From: Mariniblastus sp.
GTDB taxonomy: Bacteria; Planctomycetota; Planctomycetia; Pirellulales; Pirellulaceae
NCBI GenBank assembly: GCA_022447555.1
Contig: JAKVBF010000012.1
Location: forward strand, 18,497 to 76,906
Direction of reading: 5' to 3'
Length of the DNA: 58,410 bases
The notes beneath the pieces were generated by a model that saw only the letters and a list, made by a program, of their open reading frames with translations, did not search any database and was not told the origin of the DNA. This document shows positions 34,629-43,776 of the stretch, piece by piece. The stretch's first letter is position 1. Every line of letters starts with the position of its first letter. A program made the translations under genes and the position numbers.

Positions 34629-36599
34629 TTACAGGAATGACTGATCGCCGCTCCAAGTGACAAATCCTTCGATCGCTTCATATTCGGCGAGACCCAGAGC
34701 GTCATAAATCCTCGCAGTTCTCGCGTTCCGGTCTTCCGCCCGTTGCCAAAATTCTCGAGCGTCGTGTCCAGGGAAGACCGCTCGATCTTTTTGTGATTCG
34801 TGCTTAAAGATAGCGTTTCGTTTGAGGACCACTTCATTGGGGCTGAGTGGAACGGCCATCTCAATTTCATGGGGTTCCCATTCATGCCAGGCCCCGCGAT
34901 AAAGGTAGACGGTACAGTCTTGATACCATGCTTCATCACGGCAGCGTTCACAGGCCTGCAAGACGGCACTCAAACAGGTTCGGTGAGTTCCATGCGGATC
35001 ACGCAAGTCCCCTGCCGCATAGATTTGATGCGGCTTAACTCGTTGGTAAAGCTCCACAATTATTTGAATATCTTTTTCCGAAAGCGGCTTCTTTTTGATC
35101 TCTCCCGTTTCGTAAAAAGGCAGATTCAAAAAATGCAAATTTTCCCCGGGAACCCCACAGAGGCGCGTCGCAGCCTTGGCCTCCCCTTGTCGGATAAGAC
35201 CTTTTATTTGTTGCACCTCAGGGCCATCAACCTGACCAGGCTGCTTGTTTTTTAAGCATTGCTCCAGATTCTTTTCTAGTTGAAGGGTGTGTTCCGTCGA
35301 AAGGTTAAACGCCTGATGATAGTCTGTCATGAATTCACAAAAGCGAATGGCGTCATCATCAAAAACGGCGATATTACCCGATGTTTGGTAAGCGACGTGA
35401 ACTTCGTGCTCCTGGTCGACCAAGCGGATTAGGGTGCCACCCATTGAAATCACATCATCGTCAGGGTGAGGCGAGAAAATCAGCACACGTTTAGGAAAAA
35501 CTTCGTCTCGTTTGGTACGGATATCGCCGGGGCGGTAAAGTTTTGCAGGCTTACCTCCAGGCCAGCCGGTGATCGTGGATTGCAACTGCCGGAACACACG
35601 AATGTTAATATCATAGGCGGGTCCGTGGTCGGCCAGTAGATCCTGTAGCCCTTCTTCGTTGTAATCTTCGTCGGTCAATTTGAGGATCGGCTTGTCGAGG
35701 CGTTGGGCTAACCAGATGACGGCCTTCCGGGTTAGCGACTTGGTCCAGCTGATCGAGTCGGTTAGCCAAGGGCATCGATAGCGGGTGAGCGACTGCGCTG
35801 CCGATAAATCCATAATGAATTTGGAGCGAGGGTGTTCCTGTAAAAAGCTTGCTGAGATGGATGGCGTGACTTCTCCTTCAATAGCTCGGGATACGATATC
35901 TGCTTTGTGTTCACCGTAGGCGATGATTAAAATTTCGTTGGCGCTCAAAATCGAGCCGACACCCATGGTAATTGCCCGACGGGGTACGTTCTCTTCTCCG
36001 TAAAAATCACTTGACGCATCCGACCGGGTGATTTTGTCCAGAGTGATCAAACGTGTCGAACTCGTTTTGCTTGAACCAGGTTCGTTGAAGCCAATGTGCC
36101 CGGTACGGCCGATCCCTAAGATTTGAATGTCGATACCGCCTAGCAATTCAATCTTCGTTTCGTATTGTGAACAGTAGTCAGCTACAGCTTCCTTCGGCAA
36201 GGTCCCGTCCGGGATGTTGATGTTTTCCCCCGGTATATTGATGTGATCAAACAGCTGTTCGTGCATGAAGCGAACATAGCTTTGAAGTTCGTTGGGCTGC
36301 ATGGGGAAGTATTCATCGAGATTGAATGTCACTACGTTCTCGAAGGACAACCCCTCTTCGAGGTGGAGGCGTACCAGTTCCTGATAAATGCCTACCGGCG
36401 TGCTGCCGGTTGCCAGACCCAGAACGCACAAGCGGTTCTCGCTTGCACGCTCACGAATTAGCGCCGCGATGTGGTTCGCGACAGCAACCGAAGCCTCGGT
36501 GGCATGGTCAAACACCTTTAGAGGTATTTTCTCCTGCGTGTTACGAGACGTCTGGATGCCTCGTTGTTGTTTGTTATCGAAGGTTGTTTCCAAATTCAT
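34629..36599 (-). CDS. nagB: Glucosamine-6-phosphate deaminase fused to a PIG-L/LmbE deacetylase domain
   Basis: The ATG at 36599 gives 656 residues and has GAAGGT about 12 bases upstream. A further 41-residue extension to 36722 looks non-coding. The NagB domain (about 20-285) has LGLATGSTPVGIYQ, FNLDEYFP, GIGRTGHIGFNEPGSS and a late SKFIMD. After a linker of about 80 residues, a PIG-L domain (about 370-560) begins with VLIFSPHPDDDVISMGG, whose HPDD residues bind zinc, and contains DPHGTHRTC. NagB converts glucosamine-6-phosphate to fructose-6-phosphate and ammonia. PIG-L enzymes remove N-acetyl groups. One chain could therefore deacetylate and deaminate an amino sugar. Similar fusions are known in some bacteria. 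Confidence 0.88.
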   Translation of the reverse strand: MNLETTFDNKQQRGIQTSRNTQEKIPLKVFDHATEASVAVANHIAALIRERASENRLCVLGLATGSTPVGIYQELVRLHLEEGLSFENVVTFNLDEYFPMQPNELQSYVRFMHEQLFDHINIPGENINIPDGTLPKEAVADYCSQYETKIELLGGIDIQILGIGRTGHIGFNEPGSSKTSSTRLITLDKITRSDASSDFYGEENVPRRAITMGVGSILSANEILIIAYGEHKADIVSRAIEGEVTPSISASFLQEHPRSKFIMDLSAAQSLTRYRCPWLTDSISWTKSLTRKAVIWLAQRLDKPILKLTDEDYNEEGLQDLLADHGPAYDINIRVFRQLQSTITGWPGGKPAKLYRPGDIRTKRDEVFPKRVLIFSPHPDDDVISMGGTLIRLVDQEHEVHVAYQTSGNIAVFDDDAIRFCEFMTDYHQAFNLSTEHTLQLEKNLEQCLKNKQPGQVDGPEVQQIKGLIRQGEAKAATRLCGVPGENLHFLNLPFYETGEIKKKPLSEKDIQIIVELYQRVKPHQIYAAGDLRDPHGTHRTCLSAVLQACERCRDEAWYQDCTVYLYRGAWHEWEPHEIEMAVPLSPNEVVLKRNAIFKHESQKDRAVFPGHDAREFWQRAEDRNARTARIYDALGLAEYEAIEGFVTWSGDQSFL

Positions 36600-36877
36600 T
36601 TTTAAGTTTCTACCTTCTCTCGCGGTTCTTAATTGCAATCCAGCCTCTTTAGTTTCGACAAAGGGGGATGCGCTGGAAACCCCCTTAAAGAAATTCTTGC
36701 GGGGTGTCCGGCCTCGCTGCACCGTTGGGGTTAATCAAAGCAGTAATGCGGTTGAACCAAACGGAGGGCTTCTATGGCCGCAGCAAATTGAAGCGATTTT
36801 ATGACCCAATGCGCCCTCAAGCATTGTTTCGCGATCTTCGACGACTCATGCCAGATGTCGGTGTGCCAACACCACTG

Positions 36878-36894
36878 CCGCACAAAGCGTGCGG
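36878..36894. terminator. Candidate hairpin between ornithine cyclodeaminase-like and nagB-like genes
   Basis: CCGCAC and GTGCGG flank a 5-base loop, 39 bases after the stop of the cyclodeaminase-like gene. The stem is GC-rich, but no T-run follows on the - strand, so intrinsic termination is uncertain. The rest of the gap is featureless. Confidence 0.3.
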
Positions 36895-36932
36895 TTGACT
36901 CGATTTTCGGTTGCCGCGGTAGGCTACAAACT

Positions 36933-37883
36933 TCAGGAAACGATGTTTTTCAAGCAGAGTTCGGCGGCTGCGAGATCCTCCACCGATGCCCCTACCGATT
37001 TAAATACGGTGACTTGTTGCGGTTGACGGTTGATCTCGAACCCCTGGGTCAGTTCTGCTAAATCCGCCACAATTTTGGAACGGGAGAAGACTTGATCCGC
37101 TAGAGGCTGAATCAAATCCCCCCCTTCGGCGAGGGCTCCAGCGCGAGTGTCCACGTAAATTGCAGTCGCGCGTTTCATGACCTCATCGTCCGATTCTCTC
37201 ATGTCGGGGCGATAGGCTCCGACCAAATCTAGGTGGCAGCCGGGTTGAAGCCACTGCCCGAGAATCAAAGGTTCCGTTGAAAGCGTGGCGGTTGAAATCA
37301 AGTCTGCCCGAGCAACGGCATCCGGTAGGTTTTCGCTGGCCTCAATCGTGAAACCGTCCTCTCGAAGTTCGTCAACGACCTGTTGCGCTCGTCTTCGGTT
37401 GCGACCCCACACCAGCACTTGATTGATGTCTCGGACGCAGCGATGAGCTCTGATTAATTCGCGCGATAACCGCCCCGTGCCCACCATTAGCATGACCCGC
37501 GTATCGTGACGGGAAATGTATCGCGAGGCAAGAGCTGAGGCAGCGGCCGTTCGTCGTGCGGTCAATTCCGCACCATCGGCAAGAGCGAGTAACTGACCTG
37601 TGGTGCTGTCAAAAAGAAGGTAGACCCCCTGAACAGCCGGCAATCCAGCACGATGATTGTCTGGAAAAACGTTCACCACTTTGACACCTAAGGCTCCCGG
37701 CGATCGCCAAGCAGGCATGATCAACATTGTGGCATTTTGTCCTTCGGCTTGTGGGATTTCGTAGTGCTCCCGCGGTGGAGCCGTGGTAGCGCTTCGGAAT
37801 ATCTCGTCGAGGGCGTTGATCAGCTGAGGGTAAGGGGTGCGAGATCGAATCTCCTGAGGTGACAAAAAAGGAACCGATTTCAT
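36933..37883 (-). CDS. Ornithine cyclodeaminase / mu-crystallin family protein
   Basis: The protein has 316 residues; the ATG at 37883 has GGAG about 6 bases upstream. The NAD(P)-binding Rossmann segment is MLMVGTGRLSRELIRAHR (about 130), and the N-terminal substrate domain carries GVKVVNVFPDN and ADGAELTARRTAAASALAS (about 103). The family includes ornithine cyclodeaminase, pyrroline-2-carboxylate or ketimine reductases and alanine dehydrogenases. These cannot be separated here; a reductase of cyclic imines is at least as likely as lysis of ornithine. It is divergent from the SRPBCC gene across a 288-base gap in which I see nothing else. Confidence 0.85.
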   Translation of the reverse strand: MKSVPFLSPQEIRSRTPYPQLINALDEIFRSATTAPPREHYEIPQAEGQNATMLIMPAWRSPGALGVKVVNVFPDNHRAGLPAVQGVYLLFDSTTGQLLALADGAELTARRTAAASALASRYISRHDTRVMLMVGTGRLSRELIRAHRCVRDINQVLVWGRNRRRAQQVVDELREDGFTIEASENLPDAVARADLISTATLSTEPLILGQWLQPGCHLDLVGAYRPDMRESDDEVMKRATAIYVDTRAGALAEGGDLIQPLADQVFSRSKIVADLAELTQGFEINRQPQQVTVFKSVGASVEDLAAAELCLKNIVS

Positions 37884-38171
37884 CAAATCTCCAACAATTT
37901 AAGCAGCGGACGCGCATTTATTTTAATGTGCAGTTTTTAGAATGCGAGGCACCCGAGTAGGTGCGAGATGTTCTTGAAGTGGACGGCAATCGATACCTAC
38001 CGGCTCGGAAAGCGCATCCCTGATTTTGAGTTATCCACGTGTTGGAGGTTCTAGATTCAGGGTAGGTTGAGTGATTCTGGAAGAGTTGAAAACGGTTAGG
38101 GTTCAGGTAGGATAGCAGGCGGAATCAACATAAAATCAATCCAACCAATCGATCGCAACCGATAGATTTTC

Positions 38172-38810
38172 ATGAACGGTATTTTAAAATTCTTATTGTT
38201 CTTCCTGATCGCTTCCGGAATAACCGCTGGTTGTTTGTGGTTTTTGGGCGGCAAGAAACGAGAATACTCAACCGCCGTCACGATCGATGCGCCCCCGGAA
38301 AAAGTTTTCCCATATTTAGCACAAGCAAAATTCGTCCCGGCGTGGATGGATTGCGTCGTGGATATTAACCCGCTATCCGAGGGTGCCGTGGCGTTAGGCA
38401 CGAAGTTTGCCATCACCAAGAGAGTTCGAGGTGTCGACGAATCCTTCACCCAAGAAGTGATTCGCTTTCAGCCGAGCCAAATCTTTGCCTTGCGAGCTCG
38501 TGATTCAACCGGCATCACCAGTTCGATTTTCACACTCGAGTCGGTGTCAGAAAAAACGGCTTTGAGTTACAAGATCAAGGCGACGACAAAAGGGTTTGCG
38601 CGGTTGCTTGTCCCTTTTCAGGACGCAAAAAAAAGACAATTAGAAATGGTTGAGGACGCGCTGGCTTTAAAAAAATTGGTGGAATCCAATTTAACCGACG
38701 GAGCGACCACCGACCTCAAAGAGGGCAACGCTCGAGGGTCTGATTCCGTTAGCGGAGTTTTAGCAGGCGATTCAAAAGCCGATCAAACCGCGACGGTTGA
38801 CAGTAAATAA
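38172..38810 (+). CDS. SRPBCC-family (polyketide cyclase/START-like) membrane-anchored protein
   Basis: The protein has 212 residues. A hydrophobic N-terminal segment (4-25) is a membrane anchor or signal. The START-like fold follows from about 34 to 165 (VTIDAPPEKVFPYLAQAKFVPAWMD), with alternating strands and a C-terminal helix. The last 40 residues are low-complexity and polar (Ala/Asp/Ser/Thr-rich). Such folds bind small hydrophobic ligands, but no active site is recognisable. It is followed by folD after 52 bases and may share its transcript. Function unknown. Confidence 0.75.
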   Translation: MNGILKFLLFFLIASGITAGCLWFLGGKKREYSTAVTIDAPPEKVFPYLAQAKFVPAWMDCVVDINPLSEGAVALGTKFAITKRVRGVDESFTQEVIRFQPSQIFALRARDSTGITSSIFTLESVSEKTALSYKIKATTKGFARLLVPFQDAKKRQLEMVEDALALKKLVESNLTDGATTDLKEGNARGSDSVSGVLAGDSKADQTATVDSK

Positions 38811-38862
38811 TGCGTTGGCCGGGCCGTTCCAGGCACGCCTTGAAAGGGAAGTTAGGACGATT

Positions 38863-39753
38863 ATGTCAGCGGAAGTACTCGACGGAAAAAAGATTTCGAA
38901 AGAAATTCAGGCCGAAATCAAGGAGCGGGTCGCAGCTTTTGTGGCAACCTTCGATCACACCCCGACATTAGCGGCAGTATTGGTAGGAGAGGATCCTGCC
39001 AGTCAGGTTTATGTTCGTAATAAGGAGCGAGCGTGTGAGCGAGCTGGCATTCATAGCCAGCTGTTTCGCATGTCAGCCCAATCAACAACCGAAGACGTTC
39101 TTGAGCTCGTTCAACAACTCAACGAAGATCCAGCCGTGAACGGGATCTTGGTTCAACTGCCACTGCCACCTAGTGTAGATTCTCAGGTCGTATTGGACGC
39201 GGTGCATCCCATTAAAGACGTTGACGCGTTTCATCCGACGAACGTGGGCTTGATATCCCAGGGTCGTCCACAGTTTTTACCGTGCACTCCACATGGTATT
39301 ATCCAAATGCTTAAGCGATACGGGATTCAGGCCAATGGCAAAAATGTTGTAATCGTTGGCCGTAGTGATATTGTCGGTAAGCCGATGGCGTTGATGCTGG
39401 CCAATCGTGATATTGGCCTGGGCCCCGAAATGGCGAATGCCACGGTCACCCTCTGTCACAGCCGAACGAGCGATCTCAAGGCGATGACACGGATGGGCGA
39501 TATTTTGATTGCAGCGATGGGTCAACCTGAGTTTATCACCGGGGATATGGTGAAACCGGGTGCTGTGGTGGTGGATGTTGGAATCAACCGGACCGATGCT
39601 GGGCTTGTTGGTGATGTTGATTACGAAGGCGTCTTACCTGTGGCATCTTATCTAACCCCTGTTCCGGGTGGAGTTGGGCCATTGACGGTCACGATGTTGC
39701 TGGAAAACACCTTGACCGCAACAGGTTTGCAGCGGGCGGCGATTTCTAGTTGA
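38863..39753 (+). CDS. folD: Bifunctional methylenetetrahydrofolate dehydrogenase/cyclohydrolase
   Basis: The ATG at 38863, with a purine-rich GGGAAGTTAGGA just upstream, gives 296 residues, the family norm; the frame open to 38797 overlaps the preceding gene and is rejected. SQVYVRNKERACERAGI (about 47) holds the catalytic Tyr and Lys. VQLPLPPSV, the DVDAFHP segment, PCTPHGIIQMLKRYGI and VIVGRSDIVGKPMALML (about 161) follow. It interconverts 5,10-methylene-, methenyl- and 10-formyl-tetrahydrofolate in the cytoplasm. Confidence 0.96.
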   Translation: MSAEVLDGKKISKEIQAEIKERVAAFVATFDHTPTLAAVLVGEDPASQVYVRNKERACERAGIHSQLFRMSAQSTTEDVLELVQQLNEDPAVNGILVQLPLPPSVDSQVVLDAVHPIKDVDAFHPTNVGLISQGRPQFLPCTPHGIIQMLKRYGIQANGKNVVIVGRSDIVGKPMALMLANRDIGLGPEMANATVTLCHSRTSDLKAMTRMGDILIAAMGQPEFITGDMVKPGAVVVDVGINRTDAGLVGDVDYEGVLPVASYLTPVPGGVGPLTVTMLLENTLTATGLQRAAISS

Positions 39754-39768
39754 TCCGCGGTTGGCTAT

Positions 39769-39784
39769 CTCGCCTGTCGGCGAG
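39769..39784. terminator. Hairpin downstream of folD
   Basis: CTCGCC and GGCGAG flank a TGTC loop, 16 bases after the folD stop. The position suits a terminator, but only a mixed sequence follows rather than a T-run. Confidence 0.35.
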
Positions 39785-39905
39785 TAAGCATCTTGAAAAA
39801 CGGATGGAATCGCGAATCCCTTTATCGCCCAATCCAGTCGAAGGGTATAGAATCGTTGGGGTGTCAACCGTCCAGCCCTTCCAAGCGCTTTGACCGGTTT
39901 TAAAG

Positions 39906-42767
39906 ATGAAAATCATGCGTGAAACGACAACCCGCGAAGTGATCTCAAGTCGAACTTGTCAGCTTGTCATAGCGGCCTCACTGAGCAGCTTCATTCTGTT
40001 GGTTGCCGGTTGTGGGGGATGTGCTGAAGAGGATCCTCAAACGGCCAGCCAGTCTGAGACCGATAAAGAAAAAGGAAAAGAAAATTACGATCACAAACCG
40101 CCGGTCGTTTTCCCTGGAAACTACAAAGATGAGATACGAACCAATCGTACAAAATTAGGTCATTGGGTCACGGCGGACGTTCGTGTGATCGCGAATAATT
40201 TTAACGCTCAGGGAGAGTTGATAGCTCAGCCGTACAACGGACGGCTCGACCGACCCTCCCGCGTGCCGCGAACTAATTACTTTGAGCGCACCATCCGGCC
40301 GGCCTCGCTACCTCAGGGAGAGTGGCGCAACCTAGAGATGAGTTTTTATCTACCTAAAAATAAAAGTTTAAAAAATACGACAGTTGATTTTGAGTTCCGT
40401 AAAGATGCCAACAGCTTCGGAGCTTACGCCATGCGTTTCACGCGTATGACGATGCAGAGTTTTCAACAGCATATGGTTATCTTAACCAATCGTCCCGACG
40501 CCTATCTCTTTGTCGAATCGCTGGATAGTGTGGTGATACCAGAGGTCACCCCTGCTGGAGAGCGTTACCCTCCCTTTTATTACGTGGTCAGGACGCGGCC
40601 CAGTGAAAGCCCTGTTCCGTTACCTCGCGAAGCACTGAACTGGACGACCATCGCCTACTTGGTGTGGGATGACTTTGAAGCCGACCAACTGGATCGGGAG
40701 CAACAGCGAGCATTAATGGATTGGTTGCATTTTGGGGGGCAATTGATTTTAAGTGGTCCCGACTGTCTGGATAAATTGCAGTCGAGCTTTCTCGCGGAAT
40801 ATTTGCCGGCAAAGTTTAAGGGGACACGGAATCTTACAGAAAAAGATCTCTCGGAGCTCAATCAGCATTGGGCGGTACCGGTCAAAAACAAACCAGCGAT
40901 GAAGCACGTGCTCAAGCTGGATGCCGATAGCCCATTGATTGGCGTGGAGTTTGACCCTCACCCCAAGGCTGCTTTTGTAAACCAGACAGGGCAAATGGCG
41001 ATTGAGCGCTCGGTCGGTCGGGGTCGAATCGTGATGACTGCTTTTTCGATCGATGAATCACCTGTGGTTGCTTGGCCGAGTTACCCTAGTTTTTTTAACG
41101 GTTGTTTGTTGAGGCGGCCCGCTCGAAGATTTATTAAAAACAAATACGATGGGGTTTCCTATGTATTTTCCGGGTATGCATCGCCGATCTTAGATCCGAT
41201 GCTGGCGTCCACTTTGCGATATACCAGCAGAGACCTTTCCATTGGCGGAACGCCTCAGAAAATATCAACCGGTTCGCTAGAAAGCGGGGGTGATTTAGGG
41301 GCTATTGGGCCTTCGACAGTAGTTTCCAACGTTCCTGTTTCATCTGAGGCAGGGCTTTCAGGCGGGAGTCCATCGGGTGCCGTGGGTTCGCGTCAACTCG
41401 ACGACCATTGGCACTACGGCGGTTACCAGCATGATGATCAAACAGGGACCGCAGGATGGAATGATAACAGCGGGATATCCAACGCCGCGCGAAAGACACT
41501 GAAAGAAGCCGCCGGAATCACCCCCCCCTCCAGTCGGTTTGTGTTGCAGATGCTCGCGGTTTATTTGATTGTCTTGGTTCCTCTGAATTGGGGTGTTTTC
41601 AAACTACTTGGTCGTGTTGAATGGGCTTGGATTGCAGCGCCCATTATTGCCATCGCGGGCGCGGTGATCGTGGCCAAAATGGCCGCCTTGGACATTGGTT
41701 TTGTTCGAAGCAATTCTCAAGTGGCTTTATTGGAGGTTTACGGCGAACACGATCGTGGCCACCTGGCCCAATATTCAGCTCTGTATACTTCGCTTTCGAC
41801 AGGATACGATTTGACGATGGATAATATTTCGGCCCAATCGTTGCCATTTGGCGGCCCCCAGTCAACTCTCTTTCAGCCAGCCGAGTCGATGTTGCCGGTT
41901 GAATTGCGCACGACGGTGACGAATCGGTTAGAAAATTTCCAAATAAAATCCAACACCACGGGGATGCTCCATACGGAGATGATGTTAGGACTGGGGGGCG
42001 TTTTCCAGTTTGACGATCGCGGTGAGGTTGTGAAGCTGAAAAATGAGACGGACATTGGTTTGCAGTCCACGGCGATCCTTCGCCGTTTGGGTGATGGTTC
42101 TTTAGAGATCGCTTGGATTGGCGAGCTGAAACCCAAGTCGCAACAAGAGGGCTTTTCGTTTCAGCGGGTCGCCCCGGCAGCTGAAGCGGATGGTGTTCGG
42201 CAAATTTGGCTGGACCGAGATGATTCTTTTAGCAATGCGGAATACGGCGCCCGAAAAATATGGGAGGGACTCTCGGGTGCCGATGAAGTTGACAGCCGAC
42301 CACTCACGGACTTTCGGGGAGTGCCAGAAATCGAGACTCAATGGAGTGCGTTTTTACAAATCATTCGCCGCGTGACCGGGGCAGACGTTGGGCTGAAGGA
42401 AATACAAGCCCAGTCGATTAGCTATTTGGAATTCTCGACAGCTTATAGCCAACTCAAACCATCGGCTCAAATTAATGTCAGTCGTTTGTTCGATGCAATG
42501 ATTGAAAATCTGGAGATCGCCCCAGGTGAAACCCGATTACTGGGTGTAACACGTCAGTCTCTGGGCAGTAATCGATTTGAACCGTTGTCGACGCAGACGG
42601 ATCAAGAAACACTTGTTTTGGTACACTTAAAAAGGCCACCGCTGCCGATGGCTCGAAGGGATCTGAATCTCATGTCAGATATGAGTGGCGGCCGAACGAG
42701 CCTTGACTGGCAAAATGAAGTTGAGGAACTGGACGACTTGTTGCGAGATCGCGGTCAGCACCCCTGA
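39906..42767 (+). CDS. Large lipoprotein-like membrane protein linked to an ABC ATPase, unknown function
   Basis: The protein has 953 residues (the ATG at 39915 is also possible). A signal peptide ends in a VAGC lipobox with Cys36. The next 500 residues are predicted to lie outside the cytoplasm; about 250-300 (YLVWDDFEADQL, then LHFGGQLILSGPD) resembles the glutamine-amidotransferase-like fold seen in ABC-associated proteins. Two closely spaced hydrophobic segments lie at about 545-595, followed by a C-terminal domain of 350 residues. It lies 67 bases upstream of the ABC ATPase. Large proteins of this kind accompany Gld-like ABC transporters, from which I infer a transporter-associated role. 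Two internal membrane spans plus a lipobox is an unusual combination. Confidence 0.65.
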   Translation: MKIMRETTTREVISSRTCQLVIAASLSSFILLVAGCGGCAEEDPQTASQSETDKEKGKENYDHKPPVVFPGNYKDEIRTNRTKLGHWVTADVRVIANNFNAQGELIAQPYNGRLDRPSRVPRTNYFERTIRPASLPQGEWRNLEMSFYLPKNKSLKNTTVDFEFRKDANSFGAYAMRFTRMTMQSFQQHMVILTNRPDAYLFVESLDSVVIPEVTPAGERYPPFYYVVRTRPSESPVPLPREALNWTTIAYLVWDDFEADQLDREQQRALMDWLHFGGQLILSGPDCLDKLQSSFLAEYLPAKFKGTRNLTEKDLSELNQHWAVPVKNKPAMKHVLKLDADSPLIGVEFDPHPKAAFVNQTGQMAIERSVGRGRIVMTAFSIDESPVVAWPSYPSFFNGCLLRRPARRFIKNKYDGVSYVFSGYASPILDPMLASTLRYTSRDLSIGGTPQKISTGSLESGGDLGAIGPSTVVSNVPVSSEAGLSGGSPSGAVGSRQLDDHWHYGGYQHDDQTGTAGWNDNSGISNAARKTLKEAAGITPPSSRFVLQMLAVYLIVLVPLNWGVFKLLGRVEWAWIAAPIIAIAGAVIVAKMAALDIGFVRSNSQVALLEVYGEHDRGHLAQYSALYTSLSTGYDLTMDNISAQSLPFGGPQSTLFQPAESMLPVELRTTVTNRLENFQIKSNTTGMLHTEMMLGLGGVFQFDDRGEVVKLKNETDIGLQSTAILRRLGDGSLEIAWIGELKPKSQQEGFSFQRVAPAAEADGVRQIWLDRDDSFSNAEYGARKIWEGLSGADEVDSRPLTDFRGVPEIETQWSAFLQIIRRVTGADVGLKEIQAQSISYLEFSTAYSQLKPSAQINVSRLFDAMIENLEIAPGETRLLGVTRQSLGSNRFEPLSTQTDQETLVLVHLKRPPLPMARRDLNLMSDMSGGRTSLDWQNEVEELDDLLRDRGQHP

Positions 42768-42834
42768 TTGCGCGTGATCTGTTAGTGATCACCTCGGCGG
42801 TAACCAACGCGATAACTTACTTTGACACCATACC

Positions 42835-43761
42835 ATGATTGAATTGAAACAATTCGGCAAAGACTACGGCGAGTTTACCGCTGTAGAATCGCTGGATTTA
42901 AAAATAGCTGAAGGCGAGATGTTTGGTTTCATCGGTCCTAATGGGGCTGGTAAAAGTACCAGCATCCGTTTTCTAGCGACTTTGTTGCGGGCCACTCGCG
43001 GAGATGGTTCCGTGAACGGCTACAGCGTCTCAAGTGACCCGATGAATGTCCGCAGAAGCGTCGGCTACATGCCAGACAGTTTCGGCGTCTACGACGGGAT
43101 GAAAGTGTGGGAGTTCCTCGATTTCTTTGCAGTGGCCTATCAGATTGGATACACCAAACGAAAACAGGTGATTCGAGATGTTTTGGAATTGTTAGATCTG
43201 ACTTACAAGCGAGATGACTTTGTGAATGGGTTGTCACGGGGTATGAAGCAACGGCTCTGTCTCGCTAAAACACTCGTTCACGATCCTCCCGTTTTGATTC
43301 TTGACGAACCAGCAAGCGGACTTGACCCGCGCGCGCGTATCGAAGTCAAAGCGCTATTAAAAGAGCTACGCCGGATGGGAAAGACTATCTTGATCTCCAG
43401 CCATATTCTTACGGAGCTTGCAGATTGTTGCACGTCGATCGGGATTATTGAGCGAGGGCAGCTTTTGATGCATGGCCCGATCGAGGATGTTTACCGGCGG
43501 ATTCGGGGTAATCCGACCGTTGTGGCTCGATTAGGCGAGCCGTTCCAGACGGGACTTTCGATCATAAGATCCGACCCGAATGTTTTGGATGTTCAAGTTG
43601 ACGGGGAAAGGGTAAAAATCGAATTCGGACAAGATGCTGGCGGTGCAGCGAGCTTGTTAACCACGCTGGTTAATAACCAGGTCGAGGTGAAGAGTTTTGC
43701 CGAAGAAGAGCCGACTTTAGAGGACGTTTTCATGATGGTTACCAAAGGACTGGTTTCCTAA
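42835..43761 (+). CDS. ABC transporter ATP-binding protein
   Basis: The protein has 308 residues. Walker A GPNGAGKST (about 34-42), the Q-loop region near YMPDSFGVYDGMKVWEF, signature LSRGMKQRL (about 134), Walker B LILDEPASGLDP (about 155) and the switch SSHILTEL (about 188) are all intact. A C-terminal domain of about 90 residues is typical of exporters of the DrrA/CcmA/NatA group. No permease gene adjoins it: the next gene is convergent, and the upstream lipoprotein has only two internal hydrophobic segments. The partner must be encoded elsewhere or be the upstream protein. Substrate unknown. Confidence 0.92.
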   Translation: MIELKQFGKDYGEFTAVESLDLKIAEGEMFGFIGPNGAGKSTSIRFLATLLRATRGDGSVNGYSVSSDPMNVRRSVGYMPDSFGVYDGMKVWEFLDFFAVAYQIGYTKRKQVIRDVLELLDLTYKRDDFVNGLSRGMKQRLCLAKTLVHDPPVLILDEPASGLDPRARIEVKALLKELRRMGKTILISSHILTELADCCTSIGIIERGQLLMHGPIEDVYRRIRGNPTVVARLGEPFQTGLSIIRSDPNVLDVQVDGERVKIEFGQDAGGAASLLTTLVNNQVEVKSFAEEEPTLEDVFMMVTKGLVS

Positions 43762-43776
43762 GCCGGCGAACCGGCT
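43761..43776. terminator. Bidirectional hairpin between the convergent ABC ATPase and hypothetical gene
   Basis: AGCCGG and CCGGCT flank a CGAA tetraloop. The hairpin starts at the last base of the ATPase stop and ends inside the stop of the opposite gene, so it could end both transcripts. T-runs are weak on both sides. Confidence 0.45.

Noticed and set aside
36600-36722. 41-residue N-terminal extension of the NagB/PIG-L protein
   Set aside because: It is highly basic and unlike NagB homologues; the internal ATG at 36599 has a plausible ribosome-binding site.
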